64,000 nt of DNA, from assembly GCF_000717475.1 (NCBI RefSeq), contig NZ_JPIK01000023.1:27457-91456 (forward strand). The letters are read 5' to 3'. A program made the translations under genes and the position numbers. Positions 16,545-25,755 of the stretch are shown piece after piece. This DNA comes from Desulfonatronum thiodismutans. GTDB lineage: Bacteria > Desulfobacterota > Desulfovibrionia > Desulfovibrionales > Desulfonatronaceae. The first letter of the stretch is position 1; each line of letters begins with the position of its first letter. Below the pieces are notes generated by a model that was not told where the DNA came from, did no database searches, and saw only the letters and a program-made list of their open reading frames with translations.

Positions 16545-17570
16545 CTATCGCTGCATTTGCAGCCTAGCCTGCTCCATGTTGCGCATGGCGTTCTGATGCA
16601 ACGGATGTTCCGGGTCGGGAATCAGATGTAAAACAAAGTTCCAGTTGCGAATAGCTTCATCGTAGTTCAAAAACTGATAATTCCTCAGGCCCAACCGATA
16701 CGCTTCATCCGCGCGAGCGAGAAGTTCCTCCTGGGTGGTTTCAAGCTTGATCCTGGTCACCTCGTTGACCGGGTCCAAAGCCAGCGCGTGAGACCACTGC
16801 TTAACAGCGTCTGGAAGCCGTCCCGAATCATAGTAGATCTGTCCGGCTTCGGCGTAGCGAGCGGCGAGGGCTCTGTTTTCATCAGAGACTTCAGTCCGGG
16901 AGTCGGAAGGCAAAGCTAGTGGCGCGGGTGCGTCCAGTTGCGGAGGAGCATCGGAAAAAGCCGGGACGTCCAGGGGTTGTTCGTCGGGAAACGGCGTAGG
17001 CAAGGCCGATCCCGGATCAGGTCGCGCGGACGGCTCGGGCTCAGACTTGTTACCGGCCCAGAATGAAATCAGCACTATCAAGGTCAGGGCGATTCCCGCC
17101 GCGATGAGGATTGCCCGAAGCCTTGATGCGCCACGTCCTTGCGCTGAACCGGCCGAGCCTCCTTTCGTTGCCCGACTTCGATTCACATGGATATTTCTCT
17201 TCAATACCGTCTTGTCGTCGCTTTCCGCAGGAGGCGCTTCAGCCAAATGAAAGGTCAGGGTGACGCTGCCCAGGGTGAGCCGGTCTTCATGGTGCAATAC
17301 GGACCGGGCTGTTTTGGAGTCGTTCACGTACACGCCGTTGGCCGACCCAGTATCTTCAATGATCCATTGTCCATCCAGAAGACGGATGCGGGCATGAGAG
17401 CGTGAAACGCCCACCTCGTCCAGAACGAAGCCGCAGTCCCTGGAACGGCCGATGCGGACATCGTCCAAACCCAGTACTTCAATGGAGCTCCTGCCGTCGG
17501 AAAACACGATCTGGAGAAACGGGCGCCCCACAGCCGCGACAATGGTTCGATCCTCGGCAACAGAACTCAT
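16545..17570 (-). CDS. FHA-domain membrane protein
   Basis: 341 aa. One FHA domain at about residues 20-105 (VRIGRSRDCGFVLDEVGVSR, SHARIRLLDG, DTGSANGVYVND), a single membrane helix near 155-175 (AILIAAGIALTLIVLISFWAG), a Pro-rich linker and a C-terminal helical region with TPR character. The Arg and Ser that bind phosphothreonine are in place. It overlaps the upstream FHA-PAS gene by 4 nt (ATGA). It probably docks phosphorylated partners at the Tad complex. Confidence 0.85.
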   Translation of the reverse strand: MSSVAEDRTIVAAVGRPFLQIVFSDGRSSIEVLGLDDVRIGRSRDCGFVLDEVGVSRSHARIRLLDGQWIIEDTGSANGVYVNDSKTARSVLHHEDRLTLGSVTLTFHLAEAPPAESDDKTVLKRNIHVNRSRATKGGSAGSAQGRGASRLRAILIAAGIALTLIVLISFWAGNKSEPEPSARPDPGSALPTPFPDEQPLDVPAFSDAPPQLDAPAPLALPSDSRTEVSDENRALAARYAEAGQIYYDSGRLPDAVKQWSHALALDPVNEVTRIKLETTQEELLARADEAYRLGLRNYQFLNYDEAIRNWNFVLHLIPDPEHPLHQNAMRNMEQARLQMQR

Positions 17571-19075
17571 GCTTTGCTCTCCTTGATCGATCGGCTCAAG
17601 ACAATCAGCACTCTTTCGAATTCCTCCTTTCCCTGAACCATCTCGACCGCCACGCTCCCCTGCAATGGGTCACCGCTGGATAGCGTAATGGTGGCCGAGG
17701 CCATTTTTTCCGGAGCGCCCACTGCTTGATGAATCAGCTTCATCACTCCGGAAAGAACGGCCTGATCCGGGAACGCCTCAAAAAAATGCTTGCCCCGGAC
17801 ATCCGGGGCGACGCCCATCAACTCGCAAAACCCGGAATTGACCATCAACACAATATTGTCCGCATCCGCGGCCATGACCGCATCAGCAACGATGTTCGGC
17901 AAATGGTCGACCAGCGGACCTAACGGGGACGAAGCGACGATAGGACGCATCCGCCCCGAGGAGGACCGTGGAGTCGAAGTGGACGGTTCTTTGGCTAGGG
18001 TGGATATTTTGATCAGGGCCCGGTTGATGCTTCCGGCCAGTCTGTTCAAGCTTCCGAGGCCCAGTTTTTCGGGGACGTTGCTTCCGTCTCCTTTGAGCGC
18101 GGTTTCCAGGTCGTCGCGCAAGGTAATCAAAGGCCGCGAGGTAACGTACCCGATAGCCGAAGCTACCGCCGCGGCGACCAGCAGCAGAACGATCAGACTA
18201 ATGAGGGCATTGCGTTTAACGCCTTCCTCCAGGCTGGTGATGGTGTGCAGGGAAAAAATGATCCTGGCAGTGCCGATCTTCACGAATCTTCCGGACTGGA
18301 CATCATAGATGCGGATTGGTTCCGAAAGGTCGTAAACACCGTCCTGGACTTCGACCATGGTCCTCTCCTCGGCCAGGATGGCACTGCGTGAGGCCGGGTC
18401 GGTCGGAGTCTGCAAAAACCGACTCACCGGTGCGAGAATTCGTCCAGCCCGATCATAAACATAGGCCTCAACGACGCCTTCATGTTGGGAGATGCGCTCC
18501 ACATCCAGCAGCATTTCATCCCCAATCCGCAACGCTTCCTGGCTCAGCGCGGCCAAAGCCGTAACCAGGGCTCCTGCCTTGCGCAAGGCTTCCTGGGAGG
18601 CCATTTTGCGTTGTTCGGAAATCAACGGCCAAGCGACCAGGGCATGGCTGATCAGGGCCGCAACGAGCATGATCAGCATGATCTTGGAGGACCAACCCAA
18701 TCCGCGAAGACGATGTGTAACGGCATCGACCTTGCCCACGGCGTGCATCTGGGTTTTGTCCGAAGATGAGGTGTCCGCTTCCTGGCTGCTCAGGCGCAGT
18801 TCGGACTTTCCGGCACGCACCACGTCACCGGAGTTCAGGTTGGCTTGATCCACCAAACGCCCGTTGAGCAAGGTTCCGTTGGCGCTGCCCAAATCCTTGA
18901 GCACCACTTCACCGCGGGAGACGAGGATGGAGCAATGCCTGCGAGAAACTTCGTCGTCTTCCAGACAAAGATGGCAATCCCCGCCGCGACCGACAATCGT
19001 TTCCTTGCGCGTCAACTCAAAGGTTTCCCCACGCTTTGGCCCGCTGAGGATTTCCAGAACGAATCTAAGCCGCAT
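17567..19075 (-). CDS. FHA - sensor - HAMP-like - PAS protein without output kinase
   Basis: 502 aa. Order: FHA domain (about 1-95; IVGRGGDCHLCLEDDEVSRR, DLGSANGTLLNG), first membrane helix about 135-155, a periplasmic sensor segment, second helix about 285-305 (LISLIVLLLVAAAVASAIGY), a HAMP-like linker, then a PAS-like domain in the last 130 residues (VMAADADNIVLMVNSGFCELMG). There is no histidine kinase or GGDEF domain, so the signal must go out through the FHA domain or a partner. It may sense an envelope or periplasmic state and tune the Tad machine. Confidence 0.8.
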   Translation of the reverse strand: MRLRFVLEILSGPKRGETFELTRKETIVGRGGDCHLCLEDDEVSRRHCSILVSRGEVVLKDLGSANGTLLNGRLVDQANLNSGDVVRAGKSELRLSSQEADTSSSDKTQMHAVGKVDAVTHRLRGLGWSSKIMLIMLVAALISHALVAWPLISEQRKMASQEALRKAGALVTALAALSQEALRIGDEMLLDVERISQHEGVVEAYVYDRAGRILAPVSRFLQTPTDPASRSAILAEERTMVEVQDGVYDLSEPIRIYDVQSGRFVKIGTARIIFSLHTITSLEEGVKRNALISLIVLLLVAAAVASAIGYVTSRPLITLRDDLETALKGDGSNVPEKLGLGSLNRLAGSINRALIKISTLAKEPSTSTPRSSSGRMRPIVASSPLGPLVDHLPNIVADAVMAADADNIVLMVNSGFCELMGVAPDVRGKHFFEAFPDQAVLSGVMKLIHQAVGAPEKMASATITLSSGDPLQGSVAVEMVQGKEEFERVLIVLSRSIKESKA

Positions 19076-19472
19076 GCTTCTCCACCTTGTTCAGGAAAAA
19101 ATGCAATCGATCTCCGACGCGCACCCGGCCTTCAAGCATGCCTGTCGGCAATTCCAGGACGCTTCGCGCGGAAAAGAGAAAGGGACTGAGCCGCCAGGGA
19201 AGAAAGCCGGAGCGCATGGAAAGGACGTGATGGCGACTATCGATGAAGACGACGTCAATGGGAAAGCGCATAAAAAACGTATGGATTTGCTTGCACGGTT
19301 CGATCCACAAGCCGTGACCGGACTCCAACCCTCGTCGTCCCAGCAGCCCTTTGACCCGGGCCGCCAACCGATCGGCTTTTTCCAGTCGTGAGGCGAGCTG
19401 GGTGCCGTTGGCGGTGTTGAAGCACGAATACGTCGACGTCGATAGCCGCGAGAAAAACACGGACCACCCCAT
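19065..19472 (-). CDS. DUF192 family protein
   Basis: 135 aa. It has the DUF192 pattern: KADRLAARVKGLLGR, then the signature CKQIHTFFMRFPIDVVFID and a closing GRVRVGDRLHF. Function of the family is unknown; members are often encoded beside pilus or secretion genes. It overlaps the next FHA gene by 11 nt and follows tadC by 3 nt, so it belongs to the operon. No signal peptide is evident with this start. Confidence 0.8.
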   Translation of the reverse strand: MGWSVFFSRLSTSTYSCFNTANGTQLASRLEKADRLAARVKGLLGRRGLESGHGLWIEPCKQIHTFFMRFPIDVVFIDSRHHVLSMRSGFLPWRLSPFLFSARSVLELPTGMLEGRVRVGDRLHFFLNKVEKHAA

Positions 19473-19475
19473 TTG

Positions 19476-20363
19476 CTACATCAAGGTACCCGTAACGAAT
19501 CGAACAATCAACGGCCCGAAAAAGACAATGAAGATCGCCGGCATGATGCACAAAACCAAGGGAAACAGGAGCTTTTGGGAGGCGATGGCCCCCAGGCGTT
19601 CCGCCTTTTGAAACCGTTCCGTGCGCATCTTGTCGCTCTGCGCCCGCAACACCTTGCCGATGGAAACACCAAGCTTATCCGCCTGGACCAGAATGGAAAC
19701 AAAAGAACTCAACTCCCGGACATCGCACCGAAAGGCCATGTTCCGGAATGCGTCGCTCCGTGTCGCCCCAAGGCGCATCTCGTTGATCACCAGCCCCAGC
19801 TCATGAACCAGGGGCCCGGGTCTGGACTTGCGAACCACCTTGTTCACCGCGGCCACGAAATCCAGCCCCGCTTCAACGGACAGGGCCAGCATGTCCACGA
19901 CGTCGGGCAGGGCACGGACGATCTCGTGCGCCCGCTTTTTTTTTCTATCCCCGAGCCAGCGGTCCGGATAGAAAAAACCGAGCAGCGGAACCACAATGAA
20001 CACCCACCAAGCTGCACCGGAAAAGTAGATGAGCAGAGCCAGAAAAAACAGGATGGCCAGAAAAAATTTGTAGGCCAATAGCTCCTCCACGGTAATTTCA
20101 TCCAGCATGCCCGCCGCCTGGATCTCCCGCTGCCGTTTTCTGCGCCATTCCAGAATTTTTATATCCTGGGTGAACTGAGTCAGATAGAGAATAAAAGGGC
20201 GGCTGACCCGCAATAACGGAGATTTCGTCTCCCTCTGTCCGGTTTTCACGCCCAGGGACTCCAGCAGTTCAGCTTCTCCCTCTCGGGAGAAAAACTGCCG
20301 GACGAAGAGAAATCCGGCGGCCGCGACAAGGGCGATGATGGTAATTAAGATGAAAGTGGACAC
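19476..20363 (-). CDS. tadC: TadC, inner-membrane platform protein of the Tad pilus
   Basis: 295 aa of the GspF/TadC family. An N-terminal membrane helix, a cytoplasmic region, a helical pair near 105-140 (FFLAILFFLALLIYF) and the T2SSF domain with LPDVVDMLALSVEAGLDFVAAVNKV, then a C-terminal helix pair. With TadB it forms the membrane platform that the TadA ATPase drives. It is separated from tadB by rlpA and a pilin-like gene, an unusual order. Confidence 0.92.
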   Translation of the reverse strand: MSTFILITIIALVAAAGFLFVRQFFSREGEAELLESLGVKTGQRETKSPLLRVSRPFILYLTQFTQDIKILEWRRKRQREIQAAGMLDEITVEELLAYKFFLAILFFLALLIYFSGAAWWVFIVVPLLGFFYPDRWLGDRKKKRAHEIVRALPDVVDMLALSVEAGLDFVAAVNKVVRKSRPGPLVHELGLVINEMRLGATRSDAFRNMAFRCDVRELSSFVSILVQADKLGVSIGKVLRAQSDKMRTERFQKAERLGAIASQKLLFPLVLCIMPAIFIVFFGPLIVRFVTGTLM

Positions 20364-20455
20364 GGATGCATCCTCATGTGAGGGTCAAGGTACGATCTGC
20401 CGGAGCAAAGGCAGAACTTGTTGAGCATTGATAGGTAGAATTTTCAAGTGTTTGG

Positions 20456-20671
20456 TCAGGGATTCTCAGCGATGATTTTTTCGGCCAGGGCCACGAAACC
20501 GTCGCGGATGCCCGGCACGACGAGGAAGAACGCGAGCACCAGAGCGATGGTCACCACAGCCATGAGCAGCATAACCTCCACACTGACCTGACCGGATGTC
20601 TGGCCAGAAGTCTGGCCGGGAGTCTGGCCAGGAGGAGTTTTCTCTCTGGACGTTCGGCGGAGAAACCACAT
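20456..20671 (-). CDS. Small TadE/pilin-like protein with PGQT/SGQ repeats
   Basis: 71 aa. After a short basic leader it has four near-repeats (PGQTPGQTSGQTSGQ) and then a type IV pilin-like hydrophobic helix starting QVSVEVMLLMAVVTIALVLAFFLV, with Glu at position 5 after a Gly-Gln cleavage-type site, as in Flp and TadE proteins. It is probably a minor pilin cut by the prepilin peptidase. ATG 20671 has GGAG 8 nt upstream; a TTG at 20689 is an alternative. The repeat arises from direct DNA repeats of a ctggccag-type unit at 20588-20632. Confidence 0.65.
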   Translation of the reverse strand: MWFLRRTSREKTPPGQTPGQTSGQTSGQVSVEVMLLMAVVTIALVLAFFLVVPGIRDGFVALAEKIIAENP

Positions 20672-20676
20672 TCCTT

Positions 20677-21087
20677 CTACTCCAGCCAAATGTAGTTGAT
20701 CGCGAAACGCCTCTGCCCCGCGAGACCGAGCTGTTCAGCGGCGGCCTTGCTGATGGCCAGATCCAGGCCACGATCCAGATGGCTTCGGTCGTTGATCACA
20801 ATCACGACCGAATTTCCGTTAGCCGGATTGACCACCTCGACCCTCTCGCCAAAGGGAATGGTCGTATGGGAGCCGCTCAGCAGTCGCATGTCGAACTGTT
20901 CTCCACTGGTGGTTCTTCGCCCGTGATACAGTTCACCGTACCAGACGGCCTCTCCGGTTACCCATTGTCCGCGGGGCACTTCACGCATCACCACCGTACT
21001 CTGCGGGGGCGGGGGCGGGGTAACGCAGGACGCGACAAGGAAAAGCACTCCAATCAGGAATAGAATTCGATAACTCAACGCATGCAT
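20677..21087 (-). CDS. rlpA: RlpA-like lipoprotein (double-psi beta-barrel)
   Basis: 136 aa. Signal with lipobox LFLVASC, a short Pro-rich spacer, then the RlpA domain: GEAVWYGELYHGRRTTSGEQ, PFGERVEVVN, VVIVINDRSH and LDLAISKAAAEQLGL. Members bind or cleave glycan strands stripped of stem peptides. It lies inside the Tad operon, so it may open peptidoglycan for the pilus. There is no SPOR domain; the length is short for the family. Confidence 0.88.
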   Translation of the reverse strand: MHALSYRILFLIGVLFLVASCVTPPPPPQSTVVMREVPRGQWVTGEAVWYGELYHGRRTTSGEQFDMRLLSGSHTTIPFGERVEVVNPANGNSVVIVINDRSHLDRGLDLAISKAAAEQLGLAGQRRFAINYIWLE

Positions 21088-21153
21088 AACTTCCTCCCGT
21101 AATCAATTGTATCCGTCGTAGCCGGTCATCGCGACCTTGGTGTGCCACCTCAT

Positions 21154-22023
21154 CTACACGTCAATAGTGATTATCTTGCGGATCAACAGCCCTCCCGCAA
21201 GCAGCATCAAACACATGAACAGCAGCAGCAGCCACCCCAGCAGTGTGGTGAACAGCGGCTCCATATATTCCGGATTGACCAGATTCATCAGGTAAGCCAT
21301 CACGAACGGCATGCTGATCAGGATCACTCCTTGGGTCTTGCCTTGAGCTGTCAGGGTGCGAATCTTATCCTTGACCTTTTCCCGCTCCGTAATCGTGTAC
21401 ACGATGGTGTCGAATGTTTCGGATAGATTGCCGCCGGTTTCCCGAAGAATCAGCACTGCGTTGACCACGATGGCCAGGTCCAAGCTAGGCAACCGGTCCG
21501 ACATGGCGCTGAGGGCGTCGTCCAGGGTCTTGCCCATGCGATGTTCCTTGAGGGCCAGGCCGAACTCCTGGCTTACCGGCTGGGGCATTTCCTTGGTCAC
21601 GATGTCCAGGGCCTGCGGCAGGGACATCCCGACGCGCAGGGCGTTGGAGGCCATGACCAGGGCGTCCACGAGCTGTTCATCGAAACGACGTACGTAGCGT
21701 GTGTAGATATAGTCCACCCCGTTGCGCAGCAGACGCCAACAGATGGCAGCTACGGCCAGGGCCAAAAGCATTGTACCGTACCATTGGATTCCCCAGGTCG
21801 CCCAGGTGGCCAAAGCCAAACCAAATGATGGAAACGCCAGGACAATCAGGCGACACTTGGTAATTGGCACGTTCCAAAACATTTTTTCGAACGTGGCATG
21901 AACATAGTCGGCATCGGCCTGGAAGCGGCGCGAAAACCATTCCCACCCAGAGTACTGGGCCGCGCAGTACATTCCGACGCCCATCAAAAGACCGGCCAGA
22001 ACGCCGAACAACAAGGCTGTCAC
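21154..22023 (-). CDS. tadB: TadB, inner-membrane platform protein of the Tad pilus
   Basis: 289 aa, GspF/TadB family. N-terminal helix pair, cytoplasmic T2SSF domain with FDEQLVDALVMASNALRVGMS and LDDALSAMSDRLPSLDLAIV, and LRETGGNLSETFDTI, then two C-terminal helices. It lies just downstream of the TadZ-TadA fusion (33 nt), the usual tadA-tadB order. It forms the platform together with TadC. Confidence 0.92.
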   Translation of the reverse strand: MTALLFGVLAGLLMGVGMYCAAQYSGWEWFSRRFQADADYVHATFEKMFWNVPITKCRLIVLAFPSFGLALATWATWGIQWYGTMLLALAVAAICWRLLRNGVDYIYTRYVRRFDEQLVDALVMASNALRVGMSLPQALDIVTKEMPQPVSQEFGLALKEHRMGKTLDDALSAMSDRLPSLDLAIVVNAVLILRETGGNLSETFDTIVYTITEREKVKDKIRTLTAQGKTQGVILISMPFVMAYLMNLVNPEYMEPLFTTLLGWLLLLFMCLMLLAGGLLIRKIITIDV

Positions 22024-22056
22024 TGCTCGTCTCCTCGGATAATGTTAGCTCCGACT

Positions 22057-24225
22057 CTACTCATAGGATTCCAGAAAAATCTCCCTGGGGAAGGTGAATC
22101 CTTTGGCCTCCAGGGTGTTCATGAATCGGGGAATGAAGCCGCTGGCCACGAAATGCCCGACCACGCGGCCTTGCTCGTCCAGACCGGTTTGCCGGTACTC
22201 AAAAATATCCTGCAAGGTGATCACGTCCCCTTCCATACCCGTCAGTTCAGTGATGTGGGTAATTTTTCGAGATCCGTCCGGAAAGCGGCTCTGCTGGACG
22301 ATGATGTTGATGGCCGCGGTGACCTGTTCGCGAATCGCCCGTGAGGGCAGTTCGAAACCGGCGAACATGACCAGCGTCTCCAGGCGATTCAAGGCGTCTC
22401 GTGGGGAATTGGCGTGGATGGTGGTCATGGATCCGTCATGTCCGGTGTTCATGGCCTGGAGCATGTCCAGGGCCTCGGCGCTGCGGCATTCCCCGACAAC
22501 GATTCGATCCGGACGCATGCGCAAGGAGTTGCGGACCAGGTCGCGAATGGTGATCTCCCCGGTCCCTTCCAGGCTGGGCGGACGGGACTCCAGACGGCAG
22601 ACGTGCTCCTGCTTGAGTTGGAGTTCCGCGGAGTCTTCGATGGTCACGATGCGCTCGTCGTGAGGGATGAACGAGGACATCAGGTTCAGCAGCGTGGTCT
22701 TCCCGCTTCCAGTGCCACCGGAGATCAGGATGTTCAGCTTGGCCCGGACGCAAAAATTGAACAGATCGGCAATGGCCTGATTGATGGACCCGAATCTGAC
22801 TAGGTCCTCCACTTGCAGGGACTTGCTGGGAAACTTCCGGATGGTCAACAGCGGGCCGTCCACGGCCAGGGGCGGAATCACGGCGTTGACCCGGGAACCG
22901 TCCTTCAACCGGGCGTCCACCATGGGCGACATCTCATCGATCCGCCGACCAAGCGGGGCCACAATCCTCTCGATGGTCCCGCGCAGATGCTTGCCCGTCA
23001 TGAACCGCAGGCCCGATAGCTGGATCTTGCCTTTGCGCTCCACGAAAATCTGATCGTGCCCGTTGCACATGACCTCGGTGACGCTTTCGTCGGCCAACAG
23101 GCTTTCCAACGGGCCGAGCCCCAAGGCCTCGCTGAGGATTTCCATCACCAGACGAGTGCGGACGTCGCGGTCCGCGATACGTTCCCCCTCCTCGTCCATC
23201 AGGCGGTCGACGACTTTGCGCACGTCGGTCTGGAACTGCTCGGCCAACCTCGCGTCATGCACGGCCTCCAGTTCCAGACGCTTCAGATCCATTTCCTCCA
23301 CAAGGCGCTCATGGATCCTCAGTTTGACGGCATCCAGCCTGTCCCCATCAGCCTGTTGCGAAGTGTGCGAAGCACTTGGCCGAATGGCTTGGTCCGTTGG
23401 AATACCGGTCGGCGAGGATGACGGCGCGACCACGGGCATGACGAACTCCCGGATCGCTCGGGAACGCTGAGGGCGAGGCGTGGACACTTCATTGGTCCAA
23501 ACAGTCCCGGCCAATTCATCCACGGCTCGGCTGAACGGGTTGCGCGGTTGCCCCAGCAGCATCGGCTGACGATTGGTGAGGCTCTTGGCCAATGCTTCAG
23601 GTTCATTGGGCAAAATGCCCTGAATCGGTCGGCCGAGACGCGCCTGGATCATCTCCGGAGGATAGTCTCCACGTGGATCATATCGGTTCAGGACCAGGGA
23701 GATCATTTGCTGGGGAAACGCGTGATGCTGGAGAGTCTCCAAGCCCTTCCCTGTATGGGCCACGGAAAGGACGTCAGGGGTGAAGAGCATGAAAATCCGA
23801 GTGGCGCAGTCCAGGCAGGCCAGATTGGCCGGATGAAAGCCGGTGCTCAGATCCGCGACCACTGCATCAAATCCCTTGGCCAGAAGGTCAAAGCAACGTC
23901 CGATCACCGGCCCGGTGAGCAAGGCGGCTTCTTCAGGCCGCCGATACGCAGGCATGAAATGCAGCCCGGACGAGTGGCAGTCCGGAAGACCGCGGAGCAT
24001 GTTCGGCAGCAGGGAGTCCAGCAAGCCCGCCAGGTCGGCCATGGTCCGCTTGGGATGCTCGATGTTCAGGGCCAAGCCGCCGTCGCCGCAATAATCCAGG
24101 TCCATGTCCACCAACAGCACGCGCCCACGGGTCTCCCGCAACAACGCCAATGCGAAATTGTGCGCGAAAAGGGATTTGCCCACGCCCCCCTTGGCGCTGG
24201 TCACCATATAAATCCACCCGGCCAT
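22057..24225 (-). CDS. TadZ/CpaE-TadA/CpaF fusion ATPase
   Basis: 722 aa. Residues about 1-230 are a ParA/MinD-like TadZ (CpaE) domain: deviant Walker [15 protein letters not shown] and [14 protein letters not shown]; TadZ places the pilus machine at the pole. After a linker with [15 protein letters not shown], residues about 290-722 are a complete TadA/CpaF ATPase: [20 protein letters not shown], Walker [14 protein letters not shown] near 505, Walker [21 protein letters not shown] and [15 protein letters not shown]. In most Tad loci these are two genes, so the fusion ties localisation to motor function. I see no stop or frameshift between the two parts. Confidence 0.9.
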   Translation of the reverse strand: MAGWIYMVTSAKGGVGKSLFAHNFALALLRETRGRVLLVDMDLDYCGDGGLALNIEHPKRTMADLAGLLDSLLPNMLRGLPDCHSSGLHFMPAYRRPEEAALLTGPVIGRCFDLLAKGFDAVVADLSTGFHPANLACLDCATRIFMLFTPDVLSVAHTGKGLETLQHHAFPQQMISLVLNRYDPRGDYPPEMIQARLGRPIQGILPNEPEALAKSLTNRQPMLLGQPRNPFSRAVDELAGTVWTNEVSTPRPQRSRAIREFVMPVVAPSSSPTGIPTDQAIRPSASHTSQQADGDRLDAVKLRIHERLVEEMDLKRLELEAVHDARLAEQFQTDVRKVVDRLMDEEGERIADRDVRTRLVMEILSEALGLGPLESLLADESVTEVMCNGHDQIFVERKGKIQLSGLRFMTGKHLRGTIERIVAPLGRRIDEMSPMVDARLKDGSRVNAVIPPLAVDGPLLTIRKFPSKSLQVEDLVRFGSINQAIADLFNFCVRAKLNILISGGTGSGKTTLLNLMSSFIPHDERIVTIEDSAELQLKQEHVCRLESRPPSLEGTGEITIRDLVRNSLRMRPDRIVVGECRSAEALDMLQAMNTGHDGSMTTIHANSPRDALNRLETLVMFAGFELPSRAIREQVTAAINIIVQQSRFPDGSRKITHITELTGMEGDVITLQDIFEYRQTGLDEQGRVVGHFVASGFIPRFMNTLEAKGFTFPREIFLESYE

Positions 24226-24258
24226 GCCCGCTCCTCTAAGTTTTGAGCCGTCCCCGCC

Positions 24259-25680
24259 CTACCGCTTGTCCGGCTCGTATTCCATGAAACGCTCTTCCAC
24301 GATGCCCATGATTTCCCGATTCGCCTCCACGGCCCCTCCGGAGAGGGTCATTGGTGTGACGAACATCACGAACTGGGACTGCTGACGGCGGAAGGACTCG
24401 GACTTGTACAGTTGGACAATGGCCCCGCTGGCGCCTTCGGGAAGCGAGTCGAACAGCTTGGCGTCCCGCTGGCTGACAAGCCCTCCGATGACGATGCTGT
24501 CCCCCGAATTGCACCATTGAACCGTGGAAATGTTCGAGGTCACGAAGTTTATCCCTCCGCCGGGCGACGTCCCCGCCGGAGCGCTGATCTCGATGTTCAT
24601 GCTCATGGTGATTCGTTCACCCTGGACAATGGGCGTGATGTTGGCCATCACGCCGTACTTCTTGTAGCTCATTGTCACGGCTCCCGTCCCTTGCGCCGTT
24701 GGAATGGCGAACTCTCCGCCGGAGTGAAAATTCACAGGATCACCGGACCGGACACTCATGCTGGCCGTCTCCAAAACCCTGGCTTCCCCGGTTTCCTTGG
24801 CCACGCTCAACTTGGGAAACAGGCTGGAAATGGTTCCGGTCAACGCCCCGGTAAAGCTGCCGCTGCCACCACTCAGGTCCTGCGCACCGGAGATAGATGA
24901 CGTTCCCATGGGCGACCAATTGACACCCCACCCCCTGATGGCGGATTCGCTGACTTCCATGAACTGAACCACAAGCTGGACCATGTCGTCGAATCCCGGA
25001 GCAAAGGCGGAATCCCGCTGTTCCAGAAGATTCATCACATGCGGATAGTACAACCTGGCCATCTGCTCGTACCGATTCGAAGCGGCTTCACTGAACACCA
25101 CCCCTTCCAGAACGATGTTCTGGCCCACGGGCACGACCTTGATGTTGTCGTCGCCCAGTCGTTCGTGAATACTCCGAGCCACGATCTCCAGGGAGCGAGG
25201 AGAAACCACGGCCAGGTTCATGACTTGCGGAGATTCACCGACGACCATCAGGATTCGCTCCATCTCCCGGGGCGTCGTCACCTCTCCCTCGATGAGCAAC
25301 TTCCCGCTGACAACCCGCATGATCAGGCCGTCCACTGGGCCAAGTATTTCCTCAACCTGTTTCTTGAAGGCTTCAAGATCCTTGACCAGGACATTGATGG
25401 TCAATTCTTCCTTCAATTGCCCCTGGGCATCGTAAATCAGCAAATTGGTCGAGCCCGGGCGCTTGCCGTTGATCAACAGTTCGACCCTTCCTCCGGCTCG
25501 CTCGGCCTTATAGTCGGCCACGGAGGGATCTCCAATGGCCAGTCTGGATATTGAATAATTCAAAGTATATGTTGTGTAGTCGCCTTCAAGAACGTTAATT
25601 TGCATTGCCGCGGACGTCCCAGCCACCATCGCCGACCACGCGCAACACAATACGCAAATAAAAAAAAATCGTTTTAGCAT
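24259..25680 (-). CDS. rcpA: RcpA/CpaC outer-membrane secretin of the Tad pilus
   Basis: 473 aa. Signal peptide (MLKRFFFICVLCCAWSAMVA...SAA), a pilus-assembly N-domain (RLAIGDPSVADYKAERAG, NLLIYDAQG), BON-like segment and the secretin core in the C-terminal half: SVRSGDPVNFHSGGEFAIPT, MANITPIVQGERITMSMNIE and GDSIVIGGLVSQRDAKLFDSLP. It forms the outer-membrane channel for the pilus. It lies between the RcpC/CpaB gene and the TadZ-TadA fusion, the common order. Confidence 0.92.
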   Translation of the reverse strand: MLKRFFFICVLCCAWSAMVAGTSAAMQINVLEGDYTTYTLNYSISRLAIGDPSVADYKAERAGGRVELLINGKRPGSTNLLIYDAQGQLKEELTINVLVKDLEAFKKQVEEILGPVDGLIMRVVSGKLLIEGEVTTPREMERILMVVGESPQVMNLAVVSPRSLEIVARSIHERLGDDNIKVVPVGQNIVLEGVVFSEAASNRYEQMARLYYPHVMNLLEQRDSAFAPGFDDMVQLVVQFMEVSESAIRGWGVNWSPMGTSSISGAQDLSGGSGSFTGALTGTISSLFPKLSVAKETGEARVLETASMSVRSGDPVNFHSGGEFAIPTAQGTGAVTMSYKKYGVMANITPIVQGERITMSMNIEISAPAGTSPGGGINFVTSNISTVQWCNSGDSIVIGGLVSQRDAKLFDSLPEGASGAIVQLYKSESFRRQQSQFVMFVTPMTLSGGAVEANREIMGIVEERFMEYEPDKR

Positions 25681-25755
25681 GCTACACCTCCAAGCCCGTT
25701 ATTATCGAAAAAAAGGAAATCCCTTTGAGACGCATGCAGAGCAACTCCGTCATGA

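Noticed and set aside
20588..20632. Short direct repeats as a CRISPR-like array
   Set aside because: Units are about 10-15 bp, in frame inside a coding gene, with no spacers.
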